Origin: Kangiellaceae bacterium
Lineage (GTDB): Bacteria > Pseudomonadota > Gammaproteobacteria > Enterobacterales > Kangiellaceae
DNA length: 57,093 nt
Reading direction: 5' to 3'
NCBI GenBank assembly: GCA_026196875.1
Contig: JAPHTP010000001.1
Span: forward strand, 1 to 57,093
In this document: positions 37,978-46,652 of the stretch, in pieces
Layout: each line of letters starts with the position of its first letter
Position numbering within the stretch: the stretch's first letter is position 1
The notes under the pieces: model-generated
What the model was told of the DNA's origin: nothing
Seen by the model: only the letters and a program-made list of their open reading frames with translations
Database searches by the model: none
Translations under genes and position numbers: made by a program

Positions 37978-39027
37978 TTAACTTTTCGAAATTAAGTTCA
38001 GGCCCTTTACTTTAATCTTAAAATTACTATCTTCTAACTCTTCCAAAATAATGGTGTTGTTAGTGAATCTATTAATCACATCGATATTGGTCGTTGTATG
38101 TAAACTCGGTTTATGAACTAAGTATTCACCACCTGCACCTAGCACCATTGGTAAGAGAAGCTGGTCCGCTAAGTATTCGCCAACAACTGCGTCCGAGCTT
38201 AAAAACTCCTTAACTCGCTTAATTGCATTTCCAGCCACGCGTTCAGCTTTTATGCCAAGCCTTGCTACTTCATCGAAAATTTCCGTATGCGAATCATGAC
38301 TAAGCTGCAAAGATATAATATTGCCTGGACCAAATGCGTCGACTTCTAGAGCCTCTGTTTCGGTTAAACACCAATTGAGTTTTCGAACCACTTGGCGTAA
38401 CTCTCTCTCGCTGATATGCTCTGGCAATCGGCTAGTTAAAGTCTTAGCTTTCCTACTTTTTAAACTCCCTTTTTCAGTCAACATGATTGGCGATAAATAA
38501 TTGCTTGGCAATACTCGCGCCAACCACTCGCCTCCACCTTGAGGATAGAACCCATATCGATAAATTTTGGTACTCACTTTAAAGCCATGCTCATTTAGTA
38601 GCTTAATAAAGCTTTTTTCTAGGAACTCATAACTTGGAGCACTCATATTATGTGTACCACCAGTTAAGTTGACTTTCGATTCCAAGTCCGACATTAACAA
38701 AGCCGGAAAAATTGTCTGGAACACTAAAGTGGTGCTCCCTGCAGTGCCAATCGAGAAGTGGTATTCACCACCCTTTATCTTTCCTGGTTTAAAAAGCACT
38801 TCACTCGAACGCAGTTCATCACCTTCAACTTCCGCATTACAAATAGCTTTAGCTGCTCGAACACAGGTCAAGTGTTGCCTCAATAGCCCAGGCTTTTTTC
38901 TACCAGAGCGAATATTTTCAATCTTAACCGGTATGCCTAAGCACATAGAAAGCGATAGTGAGGTGCGTAAAATTTGGCCTCCGCCTTCTCCTTGTGAACC
39001 GTCGATTGCTAGTATTTCTCTATTCAA
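37978..39027 (-). CDS. rtcA: RNA 3'-terminal phosphate cyclase RtcA
   Basis: This 349-residue protein has the family start AIDGSQGEGGGQILRTSLSL and the GRKKPGLLRQHLTCVRAA region. RtcA converts RNA 3'-phosphate to 2',3'-cyclic phosphate via an adenylated intermediate and can adenylate 5' ends. The gene follows rtcB by 52 bp on the same strand. Two tRNA-like elements follow it, unusual among rtcBA operons I know. Confidence 0.95.
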   Translation of the reverse strand: MNREILAIDGSQGEGGGQILRTSLSLSMCLGIPVKIENIRSGRKKPGLLRQHLTCVRAAKAICNAEVEGDELRSSEVLFKPGKIKGGEYHFSIGTAGSTTLVFQTIFPALLMSDLESKVNLTGGTHNMSAPSYEFLEKSFIKLLNEHGFKVSTKIYRYGFYPQGGGEWLARVLPSNYLSPIMLTEKGSLKSRKAKTLTSRLPEHISERELRQVVRKLNWCLTETEALEVDAFGPGNIISLQLSHDSHTEIFDEVARLGIKAERVAGNAIKRVKEFLSSDAVVGEYLADQLLLPMVLGAGGEYLVHKPSLHTTTNIDVINRFTNNTIILEELEDSNFKIKVKGLNLISKS

Positions 39028-39079
39028 TTTATTTTCCTTTCTTAGTTCCTCTCCCTTTGTGGGGGAGGCAAGGAGGGAT

Positions 39080-40336
39080 TTACCCCTTCACACAAACCAC
39101 TTGCTTCAATGTGTAAACCACCTCCACCAAGTCACTTTGTGCTGCCATTACTTTATCAATGTCCTTATAAGCTGATGGCGTTTCATCAATGACATCCTTG
39201 TCCTTTCTACATTCAACACCCTTTGTAGCTTGTAGATGTTCTTCCATAGAAACCAACTTTTTCGCCTGAGTCCGTGACATCACTCTTCCGGCACCGTGAC
39301 TACAACTACAGAAGCTATCAGCATTTCCTAGTCCTCTAACGATGAATGATCTCGCTCCCATACTCCCCGGGATGATCCCCATTTCGCCTTCCCTGGCTCG
39401 CACCGCTCCTTTACGTGTAACTAGAACATTTTTTCCAAAGTGATGTTCTCTTGAAATATAGTTATGGTGACAGTTCACAGCTTCCACTTTCGCTTCAAAC
39501 TCAGTTTTTAAAGTTGACTTAACCGCCGCAATCACTCTGTTCATCATTACTTCACGATTAGTTCGAGCGAATCCTTGTGCCCATTCAACCGCTTCAACAT
39601 AGTTATCAAAGTTCTCGCTCCCTTCTGGCAGGTAAGCCAAATCCTTGTCTGGCAAATTGATATGCCAACGTTGCATATCTTTCTTTGCTTTCTCAATAAA
39701 GTAAGTTCCAATACGGTTTCCTACTCCTCGTGATCCGCTATGCAACATAAACCAAACTTGTTGTGCTTCGTCTAAGCAGATCTCAATAAAATGGTTTCCA
39801 GTTCCTAAAGTTCCCAAGTGACCAATGTTGTTGGTGTTTTTCAAAACTGAGTGCTTATCACATAGCACACCAAATTTTTCAGATAATTCTTTCCAAGCAA
39901 CACCTACGTCGTCAGGGATATTTCCCCATGCGCCTTTATCGCGCCGTCCTCTGGCTCTTGCAGACCGTCCGTGTGGAACTGCTGCTTCAATGCTGTTTCG
40001 TATTGCATGTAAGTTATCCGGAAGATCTGAAGCACTTAAACTGGTTTTAACCGCCATCATCCCGCAACCAATATCAACCCCAACAGCTGCCGGAATAACA
40101 GCTCCTACAGTAGGTACAACACTTCCAATTGTCGCTCCTTTGCCTAAGTGAACATCTGGCATCGCTGCAACCCATTTATGGATAAAGGGTAGCTCAGCAA
40201 TATTCTTCAACTGTTGCTTAGCCTGATCTTCAAAGGGGACCCCCTTAGTCCAGGACTTTATCGGAACACCTGAAGACTCCATTACTTCGAAGTTGCTTCC
40301 TTTCGCGCTTTTCAATGTATTTGTTTCTGTACTCAT
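39080..40336 (-). CDS. rtcB: RNA-splicing ligase RtcB
   Basis: This 418-residue protein has the diagnostic motifs MPDVHLGKGATIGSVVP, AVGVDIGCGMMAVKT (metal-binding Cys), LGTGNHFIEICLDEAQ, and CSHGAGRVMSRTQAKKL with the GMP-accepting His. RtcB joins RNA 2',3'-cyclic-phosphate or 3'-phosphate ends to 5'-OH ends, repairing tRNA or rRNA cut by ribotoxins. It is divergent from rtcR and preceded by a sigma-54-type promoter. Confidence 0.97.
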   Translation of the reverse strand: MSTETNTLKSAKGSNFEVMESSGVPIKSWTKGVPFEDQAKQQLKNIAELPFIHKWVAAMPDVHLGKGATIGSVVPTVGAVIPAAVGVDIGCGMMAVKTSLSASDLPDNLHAIRNSIEAAVPHGRSARARGRRDKGAWGNIPDDVGVAWKELSEKFGVLCDKHSVLKNTNNIGHLGTLGTGNHFIEICLDEAQQVWFMLHSGSRGVGNRIGTYFIEKAKKDMQRWHINLPDKDLAYLPEGSENFDNYVEAVEWAQGFARTNREVMMNRVIAAVKSTLKTEFEAKVEAVNCHHNYISREHHFGKNVLVTRKGAVRAREGEMGIIPGSMGARSFIVRGLGNADSFCSCSHGAGRVMSRTQAKKLVSMEEHLQATKGVECRKDKDVIDETPSAYKDIDKVMAAQSDLVEVVYTLKQVVCVKG

Positions 40337-40423
40337 CTTGTTTCCTTTGGCCCGGTTTCTTTCACTTTAAGCCAGGTTTTTTACGAAAATTTATAAGTTT
40401 TCTCAATTTATATCTTTAGTTAT

Positions 40424-40439
40424 AGCGAACGGCGTGCCA
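40424..40439 (-). promoter_or_regulatory. sigma-54-type promoter of rtcBA
   Basis: On the minus strand TGGCACG followed by four bases and TCGCT has the GG and GC dinucleotides spaced by exactly 10 nt, as in -24/-12 promoters. It lies about 90 bp before rtcB. RtcR is the matching activator and is encoded divergently. Confidence 0.8.
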
Positions 40440-40627
40440 GCTTTGTGACCGTAATTTACTGTTTCTTATAAGTTATTGAAAAATAAGAAAAATAAACTTC
40501 TATTAAATTTTTAAACTGATTTTTGACTGCTTATTAAGTTTTCTGTGTATATCGATGTAGATATGTGTATATTTTATTTGATATTATTGGTTTGGTATTA
40601 GGTATAACACTTTAAGGAATTACAAGT

Positions 40628-42238
40628 ATGGCTGGTAAACGCAAAAAAATTACAGCAATAAGCATTTTAGGGACAAATCTGGACCAGCGTGGTAGAGCAA
40701 ATAAGCGTTGGGAAAAGTGGCGTCCAACAGTTTCTATATGCCAGCAAGAAGATCTGATCGTGGATAGGATGGTTATTCTGCACGAACCGAATTACCTGAA
40801 GCTAGCGAAGTTAACCGCCGACGATATTCAAGTTGTGTCTCCAGAAACTAATGTTGAACTATTTGAAGTAGACTTTAAAGACCCTTGGGATTTCGAGTCG
40901 GTTTATTCGGCGTTGTATGATTTCAGCCAATCGACAAAATTTGACTCAAGTAAAGAAGACTATTTAATCCATATTACTACCGGAACTCACGTTGCTCAGA
41001 TATGCCTTTACCTTTTAGTTGAAACTAATTACCTTCCAGGAAAATTATTGCAAACATCTCCAGGAAAAAAAGAAGAGGCCACTGTAGGAAGCTATCAAAT
41101 AATTGATTTGGATTTATCCAAGTATGATCAGATTGCTTCGCGATTCGACCATCAAACAGTTACTGGCGTGGACTATCTTAAGGACGGGATCCAAACAAGA
41201 AACGAAAATTTTAACAGGATGATAGAGCAGTTAGAAAAGGTGTCAATTTTATCTGACCAACCTATGCTGATAACCGGACCCACCGGTGCAGGTAAGACTC
41301 AGCTCGTGAAGAGAATTTTCGCGCTGAAAAAACAAAGAGCTCAGCTTGCTGGAAATCTAGTTGTAGTCAACTGTGCAACATTGCAAGGAGATAAAGCAAT
41401 GTCAGCACTATTTGGCCATAAGAAGGGGTCGTTTACCGGGGCTAATGAAGCACGGAACGGTTTATTGTTAGAAGCTGATCAAGGATTACTATTTCTCGAC
41501 GAGATTGGTGAATTAGGTCTCGATGAACAAGCGATGCTACTGCGAGCAATTGAGGAAAAGACTTACTTACCGTTAGGTGCCGATAAGGAAATTCAAAGTG
41601 ACTTTCAGTTGGTTGCAGGTACCAATAGAGATCTCAATCAAATGGTAAGTGACGGTAAATTCAGAGAAGATCTTTTAGCTCGTATCAACTTGTGGACCTA
41701 CCGTTTACCGGCCTTAAAGGATCGAATAGAGGACTTCGAACCAAACCTAGATTACGAACTGGAAAAATTCACTAAGAAAGCGGGACATTTAGTCAGTTTT
41801 AATAAAGCTGCACGCGAAAAATATTTAAAGTACGCGGTTTCCCCTAGGGCCCTTTGGTCTGCGAATTTTCGAGATCTTAATTCCAGCGTAATTCGAATGG
41901 CGACCCTATCAAATGGGGGGCGTATTTCTGAGTCGAATGTAGAAGACGAAATTCAGAGACTCAAAAGCAATTGGCAAGCAGCAAAATCTACGACAATAAA
42001 CGCAACTCAAGTTTGTATACGTTTACTGGGAGAAGATACCGCTGAGGAAATCGATCTATATGAGCACTATTCTCTTGCCGGAATTAGTGAGGTTTGCAAA
42101 CAGTCGAAGTCCATGGCTGATGCGGGAAGAAAACTATTTAATCGCTCTCGGTTGACTAAGTCGTCCACAAATGACTCGCATAGACTAAAGCAGTTGCTTT
42201 CAAAATATGAGCTAACGTTTGATGACTGTTGCGGTTAA
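40628..42238 (+). CDS. rtcR: sigma-54-dependent activator RtcR
   Basis: Residues about 1-185 form the RtcR-type CARF sensory domain (SILGTNLDQRGRANKRWEKW). The AAA+ domain has Walker A GPTGAGKTQLVK, the sigma-54-contact loop GSFTGA (a variant of GAFTGA) and Walker B GLLFLDEIGELG. A C-terminal DNA-binding part follows. CARF-RtcR is thought to sense RNA-cleavage products and switch on rtcBA. AAGGA precedes the ATG. Confidence 0.95.
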   Translation: MAGKRKKITAISILGTNLDQRGRANKRWEKWRPTVSICQQEDLIVDRMVILHEPNYLKLAKLTADDIQVVSPETNVELFEVDFKDPWDFESVYSALYDFSQSTKFDSSKEDYLIHITTGTHVAQICLYLLVETNYLPGKLLQTSPGKKEEATVGSYQIIDLDLSKYDQIASRFDHQTVTGVDYLKDGIQTRNENFNRMIEQLEKVSILSDQPMLITGPTGAGKTQLVKRIFALKKQRAQLAGNLVVVNCATLQGDKAMSALFGHKKGSFTGANEARNGLLLEADQGLLFLDEIGELGLDEQAMLLRAIEEKTYLPLGADKEIQSDFQLVAGTNRDLNQMVSDGKFREDLLARINLWTYRLPALKDRIEDFEPNLDYELEKFTKKAGHLVSFNKAAREKYLKYAVSPRALWSANFRDLNSSVIRMATLSNGGRISESNVEDEIQRLKSNWQAAKSTTINATQVCIRLLGEDTAEEIDLYEHYSLAGISEVCKQSKSMADAGRKLFNRSRLTKSSTNDSHRLKQLLSKYELTFDDCCG

Positions 42239-43560
42239 TCCTGCTTTATTTCCTCCTCAAGCAAATCAATGGCTTTGGCTAGATCCAATTCTCCAAAGCC
42301 ATATTCATTATCAACTCCAGCTTCTCCAAGATCTCTAGCTGATCGGTAAAGCGCTAGCACCAAATCTTTGTTGGAAGAGTGTGGAAACTGTGCCTTTAAT
42401 CTGAGTAAGGCTTTGGCGACAAAGGTTATCGCGTAAGACGTACCTGATACGCTTTGATAACTGTCAAATTGGAAGGGAACTGCTACCTTGAGGTTCTCAC
42501 CTTCAGCGTAAAGCGAAGTAAGTGGATGAGGGGGCCCGCATTGCGAAATCGCGTGGCTTGAATTGCTTAATCGCTGAGCGGATTTCGAAAGTGAGCCCAC
42601 GCTAATTAAAGGTAAGTCTGCGCCTAGTGGAGCTAAGTTGGCGGGTGAATAGCTTTGGTCATGTTTAAGTCCATTGTTACCGGCGGCGAAAACCGGAATT
42701 GTGCCACTCATCCAGATCATTTGAATAGGGTAATTCCATTCTGGTTTGCAGCCAGGCTCTGACACCAACCAGGCATTTAGCATTACGTCAACTTGCGGTT
42801 GTTGAAAGAGCCAGTTAAAACACCTTAAGGCGCTGATAAAATCATATTTTCCATCAGTTATCCCATTGCAAGATAGATAAGTTACATTGTCGTTTATATT
42901 TTTTCGATTCGCATTTTCTTTTAGATTGAGCAAACTCAATATGCCAGTTGCGTGGCCAAGTCCGGAGTCTTTCTCCCCATAACTATTATCTTTTGAGTTG
43001 AACTGTATCACATTAAAGTCAACTAATTTTTCATGATTGGTAGATACCCCTGAATCAAGTAACGCCACAACTAAGTTACCTTTTGGTATCTCAGTTTTTA
43101 GATTGTTTTTGAGTGGTTGTTTTTTTGTGTCACCGAAATAAAAAAGAGCAGAATTGTTCACTGCAAAATATTCAATTCTATTTATCCTTGATTGGCTGTT
43201 TTTTAAATGCTCTTTTATGTAATTATTCACAGATTCTCTATTGAGATAGGATGCAATTTTTTGCAACTTTATTCTTGCATGAGATAGGTCGGGTGAGACT
43301 ATCGGGGAGAGTTTGGCGAAATCTAGCTGCGTAGGAAATTCGGCATAAAGTATTTTATTTTTACTTATCCATCTATGTGAAGGTTGTCTGTCGATTGATA
43401 CCTTGATTGAGATTTTGCATAACTTATTTGGTTGATTGCAAAGAAAAAGTTCCTTGTCAATTTCTATGGTTGAAGCGTTGCATCTAAAACAAAAAAACAA
43501 AACAATGATGAGAGTTGCCAAGTTTATAAACGTTTTAAAAACTCTGATAAATATCTCCAT
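42235..43560 (-). CDS. S8 subtilisin-like protease (divergent)
   Basis: This 441-residue protein has an N-terminal hydrophobic segment (LATLIIVLFFCFRCNA). The catalytic residues are in VVALLDSGVSTNHEKL (Asp), GLGHATGILSLL (His) and SVSGTSYAITFVAKAL (Ser). It lacks the C-terminal domains of the other proteases. Its stop codon overlaps that of rtcR on the other strand. Confidence 0.85.
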   Translation of the reverse strand: MEIFIRVFKTFINLATLIIVLFFCFRCNASTIEIDKELFLCNQPNKLCKISIKVSIDRQPSHRWISKNKILYAEFPTQLDFAKLSPIVSPDLSHARIKLQKIASYLNRESVNNYIKEHLKNSQSRINRIEYFAVNNSALFYFGDTKKQPLKNNLKTEIPKGNLVVALLDSGVSTNHEKLVDFNVIQFNSKDNSYGEKDSGLGHATGILSLLNLKENANRKNINDNVTYLSCNGITDGKYDFISALRCFNWLFQQPQVDVMLNAWLVSEPGCKPEWNYPIQMIWMSGTIPVFAAGNNGLKHDQSYSPANLAPLGADLPLISVGSLSKSAQRLSNSSHAISQCGPPHPLTSLYAEGENLKVAVPFQFDSYQSVSGTSYAITFVAKALLRLKAQFPHSSNKDLVLALYRSARDLGEAGVDNEYGFGELDLAKAIDLLEEEIKQD

Positions 43561-43862
43561 AAATGATGTGTTTTCTTGCTCACTAAACCTCCTTTTTTAT
43601 CATGTGTTAATCGGTTTGTCACCTGAAAAACAAATCGCAATCTTAGATTTTATTTTGCGTGTTTTGTGCGGAATAAATTGCTGTGAATATTACACATTCT
43701 CGTCAATTTCTTCTGTGATAGTTTCGACATTGCTTGTTATGTAGCGATTGTAATTTGGTTTTTCTGAATTCTTCGCTTACTAATTTGTAGTTTTAACTAA
43801 CTCGTAGTTAAAGTCATTTAGGACGCTCGTAGTAATGAGTAATATTCAATAGGAGATTGATA

Positions 43863-44723
43863 ATGTCTATGACGCAAAATAAATTCGTCAAAAGCTTTGC
43901 TGTATTATTAGTATTAGTGGTAACCGGATGCGGATATTCTGATTATCCAGGTCATCCAGGACACAAAACGCAAAACGAAGCATACGTTCCCTCTTTAAGT
44001 ACAGTAATTTCTGGATGGGGTGATGATTATGATGGAACCTATGTTTACTCTGTTAAATATAACAATAGGAATTGGCAGAAAAATAATTTCAATTTCAAAG
44101 TGAAGATAACCAGTTATAAGAATATTGTAACTAGTTCATATCCACACCGCCCTAACATCTTTCCAGACGCAGATGGATTCAATCGTGCAACTGGATTCTC
44201 AGGTGGTGATTATCACAGATACTGGATCGCCGAAGATACGGATCCAAATGCGGTTGGTGGTTTAGATAACTTTGATCAAAGTCAACCTCTAGATGCGGAT
44301 GGAAATTGGATTGAACCTGGTTTAATTCTTTCTATTGATGCACCAGAACAAGAAGTCGATAGAGTTGATTGGGACCTTCAGTCCTCCATTAAAAACGCAG
44401 CGGGTTTATTGAACACGCTAGTAAGCAACAACGGTAAAGTCTCAAACTTGGAATTAACCATTAATGGTTTGGAGTTGGATGGAAGATTGCATGCAGTAGA
44501 AGACTTTAAGTTAGGGTTTTCAACCAACGGTATGGGGTTGAGCGAAGTTCTTCTTAGAAAGCAGAAGTCAGCAAAAAGCCTACTTAATACAATTGTAGAA
44601 AATACTGAGCACTTAGAGAAAGTCGATGTAAAACTTCATTTCACAAATGGAATGGCAATCGCATTACCTAAGTCTATGACGATTATGTTTAATCATAACG
44701 TTTTACAAAAGTTAGCTAAATAA
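43863..44723 (+). CDS. secreted lipoprotein next to S8 protease
   Basis: The ATG at 43863 (AGGAG upstream) gives a lipoprotein signal ending LVVTGCGYSDYPGHPGH. The mature ~265 residues are Asn/Asp-rich without a family I recognise. The next gene, a protease, follows 30 bp after, so it may be a partner, inhibitor or foldase of that protease. Confidence 0.7.
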   Translation: MSMTQNKFVKSFAVLLVLVVTGCGYSDYPGHPGHKTQNEAYVPSLSTVISGWGDDYDGTYVYSVKYNNRNWQKNNFNFKVKITSYKNIVTSSYPHRPNIFPDADGFNRATGFSGGDYHRYWIAEDTDPNAVGGLDNFDQSQPLDADGNWIEPGLILSIDAPEQEVDRVDWDLQSSIKNAAGLLNTLVSNNGKVSNLELTINGLELDGRLHAVEDFKLGFSTNGMGLSEVLLRKQKSAKSLLNTIVENTEHLEKVDVKLHFTNGMAIALPKSMTIMFNHNVLQKLAK

Positions 44724-44753
44724 AACGGACTAAATCGATAAGGAGAATTGTTC

Positions 44754-46214
44754 ATGAAATTTTCAACTAAAAAGACTTTACTAGCATCTGTTGTGCTTGC
44801 TGCAATGTCGACTTCTTATGCTGCTTTAGCCGAAGATAAAGTAAATGTGATTGTCAAGTTAAAAGCAGGTACTTCCTCTTTTAGCGTTAAAAGCAACGCA
44901 CCTCAGTTAAAGGGTGCAGAGGCTACAAGACAGTTCCATTTAGCACAAGCTAAAAGTAGAGAGTTGACTATCCGTTCTTTTGCGGATGCTCAAAAGATCA
45001 AGCCTAAGCATGTATACAACAACGTATATTCCGGGTTTAGTGCGGAATTGACGCAAAAGCAGATAGACCAGCTAAAAAGAGATCCGAACGTTGCTGCCGT
45101 TTATGAAGATCGGATGTTTTATATCAACGGTACTTCTTTGATGCAATCTGCTGAAAAGAAGCACAAAAAGAGTGGCGTTCAAAGAACGACTAAGAAGAAG
45201 CGTAAACTAATCGACTGGCCGCAAGTTATGCCACAAGGGCCAGCCGACTCAGGTGCTTCTGATTCTAGTTACACTGGTTCCGGTGAGCACGTGTATGTAA
45301 TCGATACTGGTATCGATGTTAGACAGGAAGACATTAAAGATAACTTGGGATTATCTTACGCTCCAGAGTTTTGTCACTGGCCAGGTAATGCCAAACTTTG
45401 TCCGATGCCATTTTCTGATGACCACGGACATGGAACGCATGTTGCCGGAACTGTTGCAGCGGGTAACAATGATATCAATGTATTGGGGATGGCGCCGGAT
45501 GCAACTGTTCACGCTGTAAAAGTCTGTAACTACGAAGGTGGTTGCCCGGGTTCTTCAATCCTTGCAGGTCTAAACTGGGCAGTATTTGACATGTTAGGGC
45601 ATGGTCAACCAGCCGTTGCGAACTTAAGTTTGGGTGGCCCAGCTGATTTGGAGGCGGGAACTTGTAGTGAGACTGGCTATGAAGGAGACAATTTTGTCGC
45701 AGAATCTTATTGCAACGCTGCTCATCAAGGTATGGTTATTGTCGTAGCTGCTGGAAACAGTTCTGCTGATGCAGCTGCATTCTCGCCTGCAGGGCTAGAC
45801 TCTACAATAACAGTCAGTTCTTACACCAGCTATAGTGACGCTACCGGTGAAGCTGTATTCACCAATTTCAGTAACTATGGTACAGGCACCAACAGTTGGA
45901 GTACTCGCGAGTCTGGCGCAATTACTATCGCTGCACCAGGAGATAGCATTGTTTCCCTTAACCGTACTCACGCGAATACGACAATGAGTGGAACTTCAAT
46001 GGCTTCTCCTGCGGTTGCCGGCGCGGCTGCTCTTGTACTTCAAAAGTATCCACAGTCAATGGATTTCTCTGCAATGCAAAATGTACGTCAAATGTTAGTG
46101 GATAACGCTACTATCCCTGCGTTCTACTCTACTGAACCTGATAGTGATGGAACTGAATTAAATTTCCCTCACGAAGAAGGTATTCTTAACGTTCGATTCT
46201 TGGACGAAGAGTAG
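44754..46214 (+). CDS. secreted S8 subtilisin-like protease
   Basis: The ATG at 44754 has AAGGAG upstream and a signal peptide ending SYAALAEDK. An inhibitor-type propeptide (VNVIVKLKAGTSS...YSGFSAELTQKQIDQL) precedes the catalytic domain with YVIDTGIDVRQEDI, DDHGHGTHVAGTVAAG and MSGTSMASPAVAGAAALV. There are no accessory C-terminal domains. A terminator follows at once. Confidence 0.92.
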   Translation: MKFSTKKTLLASVVLAAMSTSYAALAEDKVNVIVKLKAGTSSFSVKSNAPQLKGAEATRQFHLAQAKSRELTIRSFADAQKIKPKHVYNNVYSGFSAELTQKQIDQLKRDPNVAAVYEDRMFYINGTSLMQSAEKKHKKSGVQRTTKKKRKLIDWPQVMPQGPADSGASDSSYTGSGEHVYVIDTGIDVRQEDIKDNLGLSYAPEFCHWPGNAKLCPMPFSDDHGHGTHVAGTVAAGNNDINVLGMAPDATVHAVKVCNYEGGCPGSSILAGLNWAVFDMLGHGQPAVANLSLGGPADLEAGTCSETGYEGDNFVAESYCNAAHQGMVIVVAAGNSSADAAAFSPAGLDSTITVSSYTSYSDATGEAVFTNFSNYGTGTNSWSTRESGAITIAAPGDSIVSLNRTHANTTMSGTSMASPAVAGAAALVLQKYPQSMDFSAMQNVRQMLVDNATIPAFYSTEPDSDGTELNFPHEEGILNVRFLDEE

Positions 46215-46221
46215 TTTTTAT

Positions 46222-46247
46222 AGGGCACTATTTTAGTGCCCTTTTTT
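46222..46247 (+). terminator. rho-independent terminator after S8 protease
   Basis: GGGCACT/AGTGCCC stem around a 5-nt loop, followed by six T. Confidence 0.9.
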
Positions 46248-46652
46248 ATTTATCTAAATTCGTTTTTTAGAGCGAGAAGTGCTGAATTTTTGTTCACTGC
46301 AAAATTAAATTTATTTTTACGCGAAAAAGTATTGCGGAGTGAGTTTAATTTAAAAATAAATTCATAGATAAAAAATCGATATCTCACTTCCTGCAAATCT
46401 TGAGATGCATACAAGCCCTTAGTTTAAAGGCGGGCTGAATAAACTTCTGTTTTATCGCAAATCGACATATGGCTATCTCCGGCTGTTATGTAAATATTAC
46501 CAAATCACTTTCGTTTCCTCATGCTAGCTTTTGTGTGCCCAAATAAAGGGTATAGCCGCAAAGGACCAGGTAGTTAAGTTGGGCTGACTATTTTATCAAA
46601 TTGTTAAGTTCAAAGACTCCGCGGCAAATCTAATAATAAACAGGAGAATAAA
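46248..46652. other. intergenic region upstream of S1-type protease
   Basis: About 400 bp with no gene. The part at 46540-46610 (AGCCGCAAAGGACCAGGTAG) could be a structured leader, but I cannot assign it to a known riboswitch. The protease RBS is AGGAGAA. Confidence 0.35.

Noticed and set aside
46540-46620. Possible cyclic-di-GMP (GEMM-type) riboswitch because of GCAAAG and GGTAG elements
   Set aside because: The other half of the conserved core is missing and the spacing does not fit.
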